DNA of 64,000 bases from Bacteroidota bacterium (GCA_023416995.1 JAEZGI010000027.1:186001-250000); one strand, 5' to 3'. Counted from the first letter of the stretch, positions 34,586 to 43,884 are shown. A program made the numbers and translations. Notes: generated from the sequence alone by a model not told the origin.

Positions 34586-35302
34586 ATGACTCATCTTAGT
34601 GTTAACATAAACAAGATAGCAACCTTACGGAATAGCCGAGGTGGCAACAACCCTGATGTAACAAAAGCAGCGATCGATGCACAGCGCTTCGGCGCTGATG
34701 GCGTTACAATACATCCCCGTCCCGATGAACGTCATATACGATACCAGGATGCAAGAGACATTAAAAAGATCATCACAACAGAGTTTAACATAGAAGGCAA
34801 TTGCCGTGAGCAAAAATTTGTTGACCTGGTATTAGAAGTAAAACCGCACCAGGTAACCCTTGTTCCTGATGCTGAAGGTCAGATCACGTCAAATCATGGC
34901 TGGAACACCATAGAACATAAGCAATACCTGCGGGAGATGATTGCCGTATTTAAACGGGCCGGGATCCGGACATCCATTTTTGTGGACCCCGATATCACTA
35001 TGGTTGAAGGTGCGGCTGAAACGGGCACTGATCGTATTGAACTATATACCGAAGGGTATGCAAAAGCTTATCACAACGATCCCAAAAAGGCTGTGGCTCC
35101 TTATGCAGCGGCGGCTGAAAAAGCGGTGGAGTTGAAGTTAGGTATCAACGCGGGTCATGATCTTGACCTTGAAAATCTTGGGTTCTTCGCAAGGAACGTA
35201 CCTGGCCTGCTTGAGGTTTCAATTGGCCACGCACTGATTGCGGATGCGATTTATCTTGGTTTTGAAAACGTGATTCAACTCTATAAAAGACAGTTGCTTT
35301 AA
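34586..35302 (+). CDS. pdxJ: Pyridoxine 5'-phosphate synthase
   Basis: The 238-residue TIM-barrel enzyme condenses 1-deoxyxylulose 5-phosphate with 3-amino-2-oxopropyl phosphate, the last ring-forming step of the DXP-dependent vitamin B6 pathway. Family markers are LSVNINKIATLRNSRGG at the N-terminus, GADGVTIHPRPDERHIR, VTLVPDAEGQITSNHGW, IELYTEGYA and the C-terminal NAGHDLDLENL and EVSIGHALIADA. Length is usual. The start codon lies 4 bp after a -7 box. The stop codon shares TTAA with the convergent thioredoxin gene. Confidence 0.95.
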   Translation: MTHLSVNINKIATLRNSRGGNNPDVTKAAIDAQRFGADGVTIHPRPDERHIRYQDARDIKKIITTEFNIEGNCREQKFVDLVLEVKPHQVTLVPDAEGQITSNHGWNTIEHKQYLREMIAVFKRAGIRTSIFVDPDITMVEGAAETGTDRIELYTEGYAKAYHNDPKKAVAPYAAAAEKAVELKLGINAGHDLDLENLGFFARNVPGLLEVSIGHALIADAIYLGFENVIQLYKRQLL

Positions 35303-36396
35303 TCGCAACCAAGCAATTCGCATAAACGGGATTCTAACTGTGGCCCCCTGAGGTTTTTAGCCACTATCTTTCCGTCCGGTCCAACAAGGAAGTTTTGGGG
35401 AATCCCCTGTACCCGGTATTTCATGGCAACCTCGTTTTGCCAGTACTTGAGATCACTTAACTGTGTCCACGCAAGTTTGTCTTCCTGAATGGCTTCGATC
35501 CAAGGTTCGCGGGCGCGATCCAGTGAGACGCCGAGTACCGTAAAGTTTTTATTCTTGAACTTATTATAAGCCGCAACTACATTAGGATTTTCAACACGAC
35601 AGGGTCTGCACCAACTGGCCCAAAAATCAATCAGAACATACTTGCCACGAAAAGAAGCAAGACTGACGGGTTTACCCGCTGTATCATTTTGAGTAAAGGC
35701 TATGGCTTCAGTGCCTATCGCTCCTACCTTAGCTTCTTCAATCTGCTGATTAACAATCTTTCCATAAAAACCATCCCTGTATTGGGGAGCAATTTTCGCC
35801 AGTCTTTTTTCCAGCACCGTATAATCCTGCTCCAGTTCGCTGGTAACTACCAATACAAAAGCACTGAGCGGTGACTGACTCTTTTCATTAATGAATTTGT
35901 CTACCTGTCCCTGGATGGTAGCGAAGTGCGCCGTATATTCCTTTACAAGGGTATCATCACGGGTAAGACCCGGATTAGATGATAACTGCTGGTTTAATTC
36001 TGACAGACGTCTGAACAACGGATTGAATATGCCCTGAAAATTCATGAAATCTGCATGAACCGCTGAGCCATTCACTGCCAGCTCCTGGAGGTTGTCTGCA
36101 TTGCCGGACACTTCAAGCTTTTCATTGCCGATAAAAAGAATCGTCTTTTTTTGTACCGCATCAAAATTCAGTTGGACAAGATTGGGTTCCGCCATCTTTC
36201 CTGCAAGTACAAAAGCTCCGTTTTTAACTGCGGCGCGCGCCAAAGTATCTGTCGGGCTGTTCACATCGGTCACGGTGACCATCGACTGCTCAGCGAGACC
36301 GGCAACCTTACCGCGGATACTAAAACCTTCTCCGGGTTTAGTTTGCGCGTTGGAAAAAAGGGCTATCGGAAGAAAAGCGAGAAAGAGAAATTTCAT
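35299..36396 (-). CDS. Secreted TlpA-type thioredoxin with DUF4369 N-terminal domain
   Basis: The 365-residue protein has a signal peptide (KFLFLAFLPIALFSNAQ), a DUF4369-like N-terminal domain (SIRGKVAGLAEQSMVTVTDV onward), a helical middle part, and a C-terminal TlpA/ResA thioredoxin domain with DFWASWCRPCRVENP and the cis-proline loop VQGIPQNFLVGPDG. It would reduce or exchange disulfides in the periplasm. I chose ATG 36396, which puts the signal peptide first; the longer start at 36432 would overlap hisIE. It starts 39 bp after hisIE ends, so it could receive read-through from the trp-his operon. It overlaps pdxJ by 4 bp at its 3' end. Confidence 0.9.
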   Translation of the reverse strand: MKFLFLAFLPIALFSNAQTKPGEGFSIRGKVAGLAEQSMVTVTDVNSPTDTLARAAVKNGAFVLAGKMAEPNLVQLNFDAVQKKTILFIGNEKLEVSGNADNLQELAVNGSAVHADFMNFQGIFNPLFRRLSELNQQLSSNPGLTRDDTLVKEYTAHFATIQGQVDKFINEKSQSPLSAFVLVVTSELEQDYTVLEKRLAKIAPQYRDGFYGKIVNQQIEEAKVGAIGTEAIAFTQNDTAGKPVSLASFRGKYVLIDFWASWCRPCRVENPNVVAAYNKFKNKNFTVLGVSLDRAREPWIEAIQEDKLAWTQLSDLKYWQNEVAMKYRVQGIPQNFLVGPDGKIVAKNLRGPQLESRLCELLGCD

Positions 36397-36435
36397 AATT
36401 ACTTGTTTTGAGCCGCAATATGACTGCAGCAAACT

Positions 36436-37038
36436 TCATTTACGTGCGTGTCGTTGCTGTAAAACGTAGATGACGTCATGCAAATTATAGCCTTTTGCGT
36501 TAAGCAAAACCAAATAGTGGAACAACAAATCAGCCGATTCGTTCAGAAAAAGTTCGCGATTGTCATCCTTGGCCTCAATCACCATCTCAATGGCTTCTTC
36601 TCCAACCTTTTGTGCTAGTTTGTTAATTCCGCTGGCAAAAAGACTGCGGACGTAGGATTTCTCGTCCGAGCTTTGTTTTCGCAGATTGATGGTTTCCTCC
36701 AGGTAATACAGGAAATCATCAGAATGATTTTTTTCGCTCCAGCAGGTATCTGCGCCTGTATGGCAAACGGGCCCTGCCGGTGTTGCTTTGATCAGGAGGG
36801 TGTCGTTATCACAGTCGCTTGAAATCTCTTTGAGATGCAAAAAATTGCCGCTTTCCTCCCCCTTGGTCCACAACCTGTTTTTACTCCGGCTGAAAAAGGT
36901 CACATTACCCTCCGCGAGGGTTTTGTCCAGCGCTTCTTTATTCATAAAACCAAGCATCAGTACCTTATGGGTTTTGTAGTCCTGTATGATGGCCGGCACC
37001 AGTCCATCGGCATATTTTTTAAAGTCGACCTTGAGCAT
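36436..37038 (-). CDS. hisIE: Bifunctional phosphoribosyl-AMP cyclohydrolase / phosphoribosyl-ATP pyrophosphatase
   Basis: The 200-residue fusion carries out steps 2 and 3 of histidine synthesis. The HisI part (about residues 1-105) has MLGFMNKEALDKT, SRSKNRLWTKGEESGN and the zinc-binding SDCDNDTLLI and GPVCHTGADTCW cysteines. The HisE part (about 110-200) has SYVRSLFASGINKLAQKVGEEAIEMVIEA and ADLLFHYLVLL. It is the last gene of the cluster trpEGDCFBA-hisHAFIE, 35 bp after hisF. Confidence 0.95.
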   Translation of the reverse strand: MLKVDFKKYADGLVPAIIQDYKTHKVLMLGFMNKEALDKTLAEGNVTFFSRSKNRLWTKGEESGNFLHLKEISSDCDNDTLLIKATPAGPVCHTGADTCWSEKNHSDDFLYYLEETINLRKQSSDEKSYVRSLFASGINKLAQKVGEEAIEMVIEAKDDNRELFLNESADLLFHYLVLLNAKGYNLHDVIYVLQQRHARK

Positions 37039-37073
37039 AAAATGAAATTGAAGTGGGTGGATTCACCGGCCGG

Positions 37074-37847
37074 TTAAGCCACCGGGATGACGGGCCGGAT
37101 GTTGATTCCCTGTTCGTGCAAATATCCTTTTAATTCGGGAATAGCGATTTCCTTAAAATGAAATATACTCGCGGCAAGTGCAGCATCTGCACCAGCCTGT
37201 TGAAATACATCTGTAAAATGTTCCATCTTACCACCGCCTCCCGAAGCTATAACGGGAACGGATACCTGTTCTGACAACCGGCGGGTGATTTCCAGCGCAA
37301 AACCCTTTTTGGTACCGTCGTGATTCATTGAGGTTAATAATATCTCTCCCGCACCAAGACCCACGGCCTGAACGGCCCAATCTATGCAGGTGGTTTCAGT
37401 TTTTACTTTCCCGCCATTCAGATAAACATACCATTCCCCATCATCTTCCTGGCGCGCATCGATGGCAAGCACGACACACTGGCTGCCGAACTCACGTGCG
37501 AGGTCGTAAATGAGTCTGGGCTTGCGGAACGCTGCAGTATTGACGGAAATCTTATCAGCACCATTCTGCAGCAGCACCTGGACATCTTCAACGCTCCCGA
37601 TTCCGCCCCCGACGGTGAAAGGAATATTTATATTATGCGCGATCCTGTTTACCAGTTCACTTAATGTTTTGCGCTTTTCATTGGTGGCCGTAATGTCCAG
37701 GAACACCAGTTCATCCGCACCTTGCCGCGCATATAATGCACCCAGTTCAACCGGGTCGCCGGCATCGCGTATACTTTCAAAATTGATTCCCTTTACAGTG
37801 CGTCCATCGCGTATGTCAAGACAGGGAATGATCCGTTTGGCGAGCAT
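37074..37847 (-). CDS. hisF: Imidazole glycerol phosphate synthase subunit HisF
   Basis: The 257-residue TIM barrel is the cyclase half of imidazole glycerol phosphate synthase. It uses ammonia delivered by HisH to make IGP and AICAR. Catalytic Asp residues lie in IIPCLDIRDGRTVKG (Asp11) and in LLTSMNHDGTKKGF (Asp near residue 129-131). The phosphate-binding loops FTVGGGIGSVEDV and VIASGGGGKMEHF are typical of the HisA/HisF fold. It starts 5 bp after hisA ends. The product AICAR links this step to purine synthesis. Confidence 0.97.
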   Translation of the reverse strand: MLAKRIIPCLDIRDGRTVKGINFESIRDAGDPVELGALYARQGADELVFLDITATNEKRKTLSELVNRIAHNINIPFTVGGGIGSVEDVQVLLQNGADKISVNTAAFRKPRLIYDLAREFGSQCVVLAIDARQEDDGEWYVYLNGGKVKTETTCIDWAVQAVGLGAGEILLTSMNHDGTKKGFALEITRRLSEQVSVPVIASGGGGKMEHFTDVFQQAGADAALAASIFHFKEIAIPELKGYLHEQGINIRPVIPVA

Positions 37848-37852
37848 AATAT

Positions 37853-38569
37853 TTAAATTACAGATTTCAGATCCTTGATAGAGATTCTGCCTTCATAGAT
37901 GGCTTTGCCTACTATAGCGCCTTTGCAACCAATATCTTTGAGTTGTTCCAGGTCGCTCATCGAACTCACTCCCCCACTCGCAATAAAATGCAGTTGCGGG
38001 AATTCCGAAATGATGTTTTTATAAAGTGATAAAGAAGGGCCCTCCAGTCTGCCATCTTTACTCACGTCAGTACAGAATAATTGTGTTATACCCTGGTCGA
38101 TGTATTGACGAATAAAATCATAAATCCAGATGGAAGTGGTTTCGAGCCAGCCTCCAATCGCAATCTTTTCATCTTTTACATCAGCGCCGAGCATAAACTT
38201 CTCTGCGCCATATTGCTTCAGCCAGCTTACAAACAGGTTTTCATCTTTTACTGCAATGCTGCCGACGGTGGCCATTGCTGCGCCGGAATTTAAAACGATG
38301 TCAACATCTTTTGCCGTTTTGATACCACCCCCAAAATCGATAACCAGTTTTGTTTTCGCTGCGATGCTTTCCAGTACGCGCCAGTTCTTTACCGCCCCGG
38401 CTTTCGCACCGTCAAGATCAACCAGGTGAAGCCGCTGCAAACCGGCATCTTCAAATTCGAGTGCCACTTCAAGCGGACGTTCATTATAGATTTTTTTCTG
38501 ACTGTAATCGCCTTCTGTGAGTCTTACACATTTGCCATCAATAATGTCTATGGCCGGTATAATCTGCAT
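37853..38569 (-). CDS. hisA: 1-(5-phosphoribosyl)-5-[(5-phosphoribosylamino)methylideneamino]imidazole-4-carboxamide isomerase
   Basis: The 238-residue TIM barrel opens the ribose ring of ProFAR to PRFAR, step 4 of histidine synthesis. Catalytic Asp8 lies in PAIDIIDGKCVRL and the second Asp in LFCTDVSKDGRLEGPS. The phosphate-binding segments DFGGGIKTAKDV and FIASGGVSSMSDL are present. No PriA-type dual activity is expected because a separate trpF is encoded 3 kb upstream in the same cluster. It lies 28 bp after hisH and 5 bp before hisF. Confidence 0.96.
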   Translation of the reverse strand: MQIIPAIDIIDGKCVRLTEGDYSQKKIYNERPLEVALEFEDAGLQRLHLVDLDGAKAGAVKNWRVLESIAAKTKLVIDFGGGIKTAKDVDIVLNSGAAMATVGSIAVKDENLFVSWLKQYGAEKFMLGADVKDEKIAIGGWLETTSIWIYDFIRQYIDQGITQLFCTDVSKDGRLEGPSLSLYKNIISEFPQLHFIASGGVSSMSDLEQLKDIGCKGAIVGKAIYEGRISIKDLKSVI

Positions 38570-38597
38570 CTTTGATTATTTGAAATATTAATTGCCT

Positions 38598-39194
38598 TCA
38601 GGCTTTAATCTCAAGAAAATTTCGAAGGATCTGTTCTCCTGCTTCCGCACTTTTTTCCGGGTGAAACTGAACGCCATAAAAATTATTCTTCTGTAAGGCG
38701 GCACTGTAGTTGAGTGTGTAATCGGTTGTTGCTGCGGTATTCTTACATACAGGCGCATAATATCCATGTACAAAATAACAATAAGCGTTTTCAGGAACCC
38801 CGGCAAACAATGGTGAGTTGAGATTGAAGATCTTGTTCCAGCCTACCTGGGGCACTTTCAGCCCGGGTATATCATCTTTAAAACGTTTCACCTTAACATC
38901 AAAAATATTAAGACAATCAGTTTTATTCTCTTCACTGTAACTGCACATGAGTTGCATACCAAGACAGATTCCAAAGGTGGGTTGTACAAGATTTTTCAGC
39001 ACCTTATCCAATCCCTTTTCCTTTAGGTATTTCATGGCAGAACTTGCTTCTCCTACACCGGGAAAGATGACCCGGTCTGCCGCGAAGATTTCATCGTGGT
39101 TATCGGTGACTGTTGCAGTCGCACCAATCCTTTCCAGTGCATATAACACAGATTGAATGTTACCTGCATTGTATTTAATTATTACTACACTCAT
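38598..39194 (-). CDS. hisH: Imidazole glycerol phosphate synthase glutaminase subunit HisH
   Basis: The 198-residue class I glutaminase supplies ammonia to HisF. The nucleophile lies in TFGICLGMQLMCSYSEE (Cys near residue 78), with the His-Glu pair in YGVQFHPEKS near the C-terminus. The oxyanion segment PGVGEAS is also present. It follows trpA by 38 bp with no terminator or TAnnTTTG box between, so it appears to be read from the trp promoter. Its normal upstream neighbour hisB is 8.6 kb away. Confidence 0.96.
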   Translation of the reverse strand: MSVVIIKYNAGNIQSVLYALERIGATATVTDNHDEIFAADRVIFPGVGEASSAMKYLKEKGLDKVLKNLVQPTFGICLGMQLMCSYSEENKTDCLNIFDVKVKRFKDDIPGLKVPQVGWNKIFNLNSPLFAGVPENAYCYFVHGYYAPVCKNTAATTDYTLNYSAALQKNNFYGVQFHPEKSAEAGEQILRNFLEIKA

Positions 39195-39232
39195 TATTCA
39201 GATGTTGTGCAAGAAGTTTGCGCTTACTGCAA

Positions 39233-40003
39233 TTAATTAAGAACGTTCTGCAGAAACTTCTCGGTTGTACCTGTAACATCACCGCTTCCTTCAAGCGCCC
39301 TGATGTAGGCGGAACCGATGATGGCACCGTTCGCATGTTTGCATGCAGACTGAAATGAAGCCTTGTCTTTTATGCCGAAACCTACCAGCACAGGGTTTTT
39401 AAGCTTCATTTTCTTTAGTCGCTGCAGATATGTTTCAACTGCATTCATATCTGTTGCAGAACCGGTGGTTGCTGAAGAACTAACTGCATAAATAAAACCG
39501 GAACTTAATTCATCGATCTTCCTTATCCTTGCTTCACTGGTTTCGGGTGTGATCAGAAAAATAAAACTAAGACCATATCGTTGAATGATCGGACCGTATT
39601 CGTTTTCAAATTCATACATGGGCAGGTCCGGTAAGATCAACCCATCAACAGCCACTGCAGCCGCTTGTTTGCAAAAGTTTTCAAATCCGAATTGCAGCAC
39701 CGGGTTCATATAACCCATCAGTATAACGGGGATATGTACCTGTTGTCTGAACCCTCTCAACTGATCAAACAGTTTTGTAATTGTCATACCATTTGCAAGG
39801 GCCACGTTACTGCTTTGCTGTATTACAGGACCATCAGCCAGCGGATCGCTGTAAGGCATTCCCAATTCGATAATATCAGCACCTGCTGATTCAAGAGCAG
39901 TCATTACCTCTATAGTGCTGTCAGGTTTCGGGTAGCCGGCCGTGCAGTAGACATTAAGTATATTTTGATTTTTTCTTTCAAACAATGATAATAACCTGTT
40001 CAT
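39233..40003 (-). CDS. trpA: Tryptophan synthase alpha subunit
   Basis: The 256-residue TIM barrel cleaves indole-3-glycerol phosphate to indole and glyceraldehyde 3-phosphate; indole passes to TrpB through a tunnel. Catalytic Glu46 and Asp57 lie in IIELGMPYSDPLADGPV. Phosphate-binding GFGIKD and the GAIIGSA loop are present near the C-terminus. It starts 9 bp after trpB ends and is followed by hisH. Length is typical. Confidence 0.97.
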   Translation of the reverse strand: MNRLLSLFERKNQNILNVYCTAGYPKPDSTIEVMTALESAGADIIELGMPYSDPLADGPVIQQSSNVALANGMTITKLFDQLRGFRQQVHIPVILMGYMNPVLQFGFENFCKQAAAVAVDGLILPDLPMYEFENEYGPIIQRYGLSFIFLITPETSEARIRKIDELSSGFIYAVSSSATTGSATDMNAVETYLQRLKKMKLKNPVLVGFGIKDKASFQSACKHANGAIIGSAYIRALEGSGDVTGTTEKFLQNVLN

Positions 40004-40012
40004 ATTGCGCTG

Positions 40013-41200
40013 TTAAATATGCTTCATGTATGTAGCCATGTCTTTGTCACCACGACCAGACAAACAGATCACTACACGGTCTTTTGGTGTAAGTGTCAGT
40101 TTCCGGAGGGCAATGAATGCATGAGCCGACTCAAGGGCAGGAATGATGCCTTCTGTTTTTGCGATCTCAAATGCAAGTGCAACGGATTCTTCATCTGTTG
40201 TACTCAGGAACCGGCCACGACCGGATTCATACAGATGAGCATGCAGTGGTCCGATACCCGGATAATCGAGCCCTGCAGAGATACTGTGCGGTTCCACTAC
40301 CTGTCCGTCTTCAGTTTGCATCACCAGGCTTTTGCTTCCATGAAGTACACCAGGCTTTCCGAGTTGCGTGGTCGCCGCACTCATACCAGAACTGATACCG
40401 TGTCCGGCCGCTTCCACTGCTACCAGCTGCACTGATTTTTCTTCAAGGAAATGATAGAACGCACCTGCTGCATTACTTCCACCGCCAACGCATGCCACCA
40501 CATGGGTAGGCAATTCAGTGCCGGTTTTTTCCTTAAGCTGCCAGCGTGTTTCCTCGCTGATAACACTTTGAAAACGTGCCACCATATCCGGATACGGATG
40601 TGGTCCTACTACGCTTCCAATGATATAATGTGTATCGTGCGGATTATTGATCCAATCGCGAATGGCTTCGTTTGTAGCATCTTTCAGTGTCTGGCTGCCA
40701 CTTGTTGCCGGGATCACTTTGGCACCAAGCATCTTCATCCTGGCAACATTGGGTGCCTGTCGCTCAATGTCTTTAGAGCCCATATACACGATGCATTCCA
40801 TATCCTTCAACGCACAAACAGTTGCGGTAGCCACTCCGTGCTGGCCCGCCCCGGTTTCAGCAATGATCCGCTTTTTGCCGAGCCGCCTGGCCAGCAGGAT
40901 CTGTCCAATCGTATTATTGATTTTATGCGCACCGGTATGACAAAGATCTTCGCGTTTAAGATAAACCTGTGTATTGTATTTTTTGCTGAGACGTTCTGCG
41001 AGGTATAACGGAGTGGGACGACCGACGTAGTCTTTAAGCAGTTGTGCAAATTCTTCCCTGAAACCTTTTTCCTGCATGATAGAGAGATAGGAAGTCTGAA
41101 GTTCTTCAACGTTCCTATGCAGCATTTCAGGAATATATGCTCCGCCGAACTGTCCGTAATATCCGCGTTCATCTGGCTGCTGGTATGTTACTGTCTTCAT
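40013..41200 (-). CDS. trpB: Tryptophan synthase beta subunit
   Basis: The 395-residue PLP enzyme joins indole with serine to make tryptophan. The PLP lysine is Lys93 in LCHTGAHKINN; the phosphate-binding loop is GGGSNAAGAF, and the catalytic Glu lies in AETGAGQHGVATAT. The N-terminal GYYGQFGGAYIPEML is typical of the TrpB1 type that pairs with TrpA. It lies between trpF (41 bp) and trpA (9 bp). The long open frame on the opposite strand is a shadow. Confidence 0.98.
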   Translation of the reverse strand: MKTVTYQQPDERGYYGQFGGAYIPEMLHRNVEELQTSYLSIMQEKGFREEFAQLLKDYVGRPTPLYLAERLSKKYNTQVYLKREDLCHTGAHKINNTIGQILLARRLGKKRIIAETGAGQHGVATATVCALKDMECIVYMGSKDIERQAPNVARMKMLGAKVIPATSGSQTLKDATNEAIRDWINNPHDTHYIIGSVVGPHPYPDMVARFQSVISEETRWQLKEKTGTELPTHVVACVGGGSNAAGAFYHFLEEKSVQLVAVEAAGHGISSGMSAATTQLGKPGVLHGSKSLVMQTEDGQVVEPHSISAGLDYPGIGPLHAHLYESGRGRFLSTTDEESVALAFEIAKTEGIIPALESAHAFIALRKLTLTPKDRVVICLSGRGDKDMATYMKHI

Positions 41201-41241
41201 TAATAAAACTTTTTCGTTGTCCCCTCAAAAGTGCCGTCTTG

Positions 41242-41874
41242 CTAGCCGTTTAGATTTTTAGCAAACAAGCGCAGCTTATCCATGTCTTTTATTCCCGGGG
41301 TGATTTCGAAACGACTGTTGATGTCTATCGCGAACAAAGCTTTTGCCACCGGCTCAAGGGCAAATTCTTTGAGCTTTTCTTCGTCACCGGGTTCTATTCC
41401 ACCACTTAAAAAAAATGGTTTGCCTATCGATTCATTTTTCAATTGTCCCCAATCAAACTTTTTTCCGGTGCCACCATAACCTGCGCCAATTGTATCGAAC
41501 ATAAACATATCGCACATTTCCATATAAGGTCGGGTCATCCAGGGAATATTATCATTTTCACTGAGTCTGAAAGCCTTCACCACCGATACATAGTCAGCCA
41601 CCTTTTCACAGTATTTAGGTGTTTCATCACCATGCAACTGCACCATTTGCAGCCTGCATTCATCAACCATATGCAAAACTTCGCCCAGATCTGCATTTAC
41701 AAACACACCAACCTTATTTATGTTGTTGACCTTCCGGATCTGGGTGGTGGTCATGTGTCTGAAAACATATCTCGGACTCTTGGGGTAAAAGATAAAACCC
41801 GCGAAAGTCATACCCATATCCGCGAGCTGGTCAACCTGTGTCGGCTCGGTCATGCCGCAAACTTTGATTCTCAT
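41242..41874 (-). CDS. trpF: Phosphoribosylanthranilate isomerase
   Basis: The 210-residue TIM barrel converts phosphoribosylanthranilate to the carboxyphenylamino-deoxyribulose phosphate. The general base Cys6 lies in RIKVCGMTEPTQV, and the partner Asp is in CDMFMFDTIGAGYGGTGKKFDW (quoted in two parts: CDMFMFDTIG and GTGKKFDW). The phosphate loop FFLSGGIEPGD follows. The 127-bp gap to trpC upstream is the widest in the operon; it contains a short TGCCAG/CTGGCA inverted repeat near 41886-41912 without a U-tract, perhaps an mRNA stem. Confidence 0.95.
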   Translation of the reverse strand: MRIKVCGMTEPTQVDQLADMGMTFAGFIFYPKSPRYVFRHMTTTQIRKVNNINKVGVFVNADLGEVLHMVDECRLQMVQLHGDETPKYCEKVADYVSVVKAFRLSENDNIPWMTRPYMEMCDMFMFDTIGAGYGGTGKKFDWGQLKNESIGKPFFLSGGIEPGDEEKLKEFALEPVAKALFAIDINSRFEITPGIKDMDKLRLFAKNLNG

Positions 41875-42001
41875 AATTTTTTGCCAGTTTACTGTGAATG
41901 CTGGCAGGCAATCAGGGTAATCCCCGTGTTGATTAAGTGCAATCGTAGTGACCTGTCATCAATTATGTTCCACCCGTTGCATTGACCGGCTTTTCAGCCA
42001 A

Positions 42002-42787
42002 TCAGTTATCGCGCAACAAATTAACAAATTGTTCAAACGCAACCCCGGGATTTTCTGCTTTCATAAAATTTTCACCTATAAGGAATCCTTTAAAACCTTG
42101 CTTTTTAAACATGCGGATTGTTTCAACGTTGCTTATTCCACTTTCTGCAATCTTCACTTTCCCTTCCGGGATCCGGGCTGCCATAGCAAGACTACGTTCA
42201 AGATCTACCTCAAATGTTTTTAAACTCCGGTTATTGATTCCAACCAGGTCAATCTTATCGCAGATATGTTCCAGTTCATCTTCATCATGTAATTCAAGCA
42301 AAACCTCGAGCCCGATCAATGTTGCAAATTCCGCAAGTTGTTTTACTTCGAGCGGGCTGAGACAAGCTGCGATCAATAAAATCGCATCTGCGCCCATCGC
42401 TTTTGATTCCACGATCTGGTATTCGTCGATGATAAAGTCTTTACGAATAATGGGCAATTGATTAACCCTTGCTTTGATAAGGTCGTTAGAGCTTCCGCCA
42501 AAAAACTGGCCGTCGGTCAGCACTGAAAGTGCAGAAGCGCCATTTGCAGCATAAGCCTGGGTTACATTTAATACGTCGGCATTTTTATTTATATCGCCTT
42601 TTGACGGTGATTTTCTTTTAAACTCGGCTATGATCCCGGTTTTTGCCGGATCAAGCAGGGCCGCCTTCATTGACAGCGTTTGCCGGTGAAAAAACTCACT
42701 TTGCTTTACTTCTTCAAGCGGTATCATTTTTTTCTTTTCCGCTACTTCGCTTCTTTTCTGCTTTATGATAGCATCTAAAATGTTCAT
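42002..42787 (-). CDS. trpC: Indole-3-glycerol phosphate synthase
   Basis: The 261-residue TIM barrel closes the indole ring. The N-terminal helix MNILDAIIKQKRSEVAEKK and catalytic residues in IIAEFKRKSPSKG (Glu and Lys), LRIM-type loop IIRKDFIIDEYQI (Lys), and GINNRSLKTFEVDLE are all present, with the phosphate loop IAESGISNVET. It is a single-function enzyme, separate from trpF, as usual in Bacteroidota. It lies 62 bp after trpD. Confidence 0.96.
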   Translation of the reverse strand: MNILDAIIKQKRSEVAEKKKMIPLEEVKQSEFFHRQTLSMKAALLDPAKTGIIAEFKRKSPSKGDINKNADVLNVTQAYAANGASALSVLTDGQFFGGSSNDLIKARVNQLPIIRKDFIIDEYQIVESKAMGADAILLIAACLSPLEVKQLAEFATLIGLEVLLELHDEDELEHICDKIDLVGINNRSLKTFEVDLERSLAMAARIPEGKVKIAESGISNVETIRMFKKQGFKGFLIGENFMKAENPGVAFEQFVNLLRDN

Positions 42788-42849
42788 CTCTTAATAACTG
42801 TTTTTCTTTGGGTTACTTTTTCGAGTCACTTAACTGAAAAACCGCCACG

Positions 42850-43842
42850 TTATTGCAAGGAAATCAGCTTTTTAAATGCTGAAAGCGCCTTGCCACTTTC
42901 AAGGCTTTCCACGGCTGCATGGTAAGCCGTAGAGTAGTCTGCGTATTTACCTGTACATGATAAAGCCATTGCCGCATTGGCTATTACTACGGCGTTTTGC
43001 GCCCAGGTACCATGACCCTCTAATATCTTCAGAAAAATCTTTGCTGCGTCTTCTGCCGTATTTCCGCCGTAAATATCGGAAGGTGAAACCGAACGATGCC
43101 CGAGTTGTTCCGGCGTCATAATTCTTTCGCCTTTATTGGTGATAACCTTTGTGTCGCTGGTCAGTGATATTTCATCATATCCATCAAGACTATGAATAAT
43201 GGTAAAAGCCTTACCGGTTTGCTGTAGCAGGTAATTGTAAATTCTGGCCATTTCAAGACTAAACACACCAACAAGCTGGAAAGCCGGCGCCGCCGGGTTC
43301 ACCATGGGCCCAAGCATATTAAAAAAATTGCGGATCCCCAGGTTCTTTCGGATAGGGGCAACCGTTTTCAGCGCGGGATGAAAAAGCGGTGCATGTAGAA
43401 AACAGATATTACTCTGATCAATTTCCTGCCTCAAACGATCCGGATGATTTTTCAGTTTGTAACCCAGCAGTTCCATCACATTTGATGCACCACTTACAGA
43501 AGTAGCACCATAGTTGCCATGTTTGGCAACCTTCTGCCCCGTACCTGCCACTATAAAGCAGGACAAGGTTGAGATATTAAAAGTGTTTTTACCGTCGCCC
43601 CCGGTGCCCACAATGTCGATCGTATCAAGTCCATCAAGATTTACGGGAACACAAAGCTCCAGGAGAGCGTCCCGAAAACCTTCCAGCTCAGCGATGGTAA
43701 TACTGCGCATAAGGAACACCGTTATAAAAGCGGACATTTCCGCGTCATTGTAGACCCCTTTTGAAATGTTGGTTAGAATATCCTTTGCTTCCTGGCGGGT
43801 AAGCGTTTTATGTTCGAAGAGGTAAAGAAGTATTTTTTTCAC
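42850..43842 (-). CDS. trpD: Anthranilate phosphoribosyltransferase
   Basis: The 330-residue enzyme transfers phosphoribose from PRPP to anthranilate. The PRPP-binding glycine-rich motif GTGGDGKNTFNIST lies near residue 80, followed by KHGNYGATSVSGASNVMELLG. The magnesium-binding acidic pair is in DGYDEISLTSDTKV. The N-terminal helical domain (LTRQEAKDILTNISKG) is typical of nucleoside-phosphorylase class III. It lies between trpG (42 bp) and trpC. PRPP is also the substrate of HisG, encoded nearby. Confidence 0.96.
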   Translation of the reverse strand: MKKILLYLFEHKTLTRQEAKDILTNISKGVYNDAEMSAFITVFLMRSITIAELEGFRDALLELCVPVNLDGLDTIDIVGTGGDGKNTFNISTLSCFIVAGTGQKVAKHGNYGATSVSGASNVMELLGYKLKNHPDRLRQEIDQSNICFLHAPLFHPALKTVAPIRKNLGIRNFFNMLGPMVNPAAPAFQLVGVFSLEMARIYNYLLQQTGKAFTIIHSLDGYDEISLTSDTKVITNKGERIMTPEQLGHRSVSPSDIYGGNTAEDAAKIFLKILEGHGTWAQNAVVIANAAMALSCTGKYADYSTAYHAAVESLESGKALSAFKKLISLQ

Positions 43843-43884
43843 TTTAATCGCGTTTAATTTGTCAATGTTCTGGTTGTTCCGGGA

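Noticed and set aside
40451..41008. 185-codon open frame on the plus strand
   Set aside because: It lies wholly antisense to trpB, whose motifs and length are complete; composition is that of a shadow frame.
41875..42001. A second attenuator or terminator between trpC and trpF
   Set aside because: A short TGCCAG/CTGGCA inverted repeat exists, but on the coding strand it is followed by A's, not U's, and there is no leader frame.
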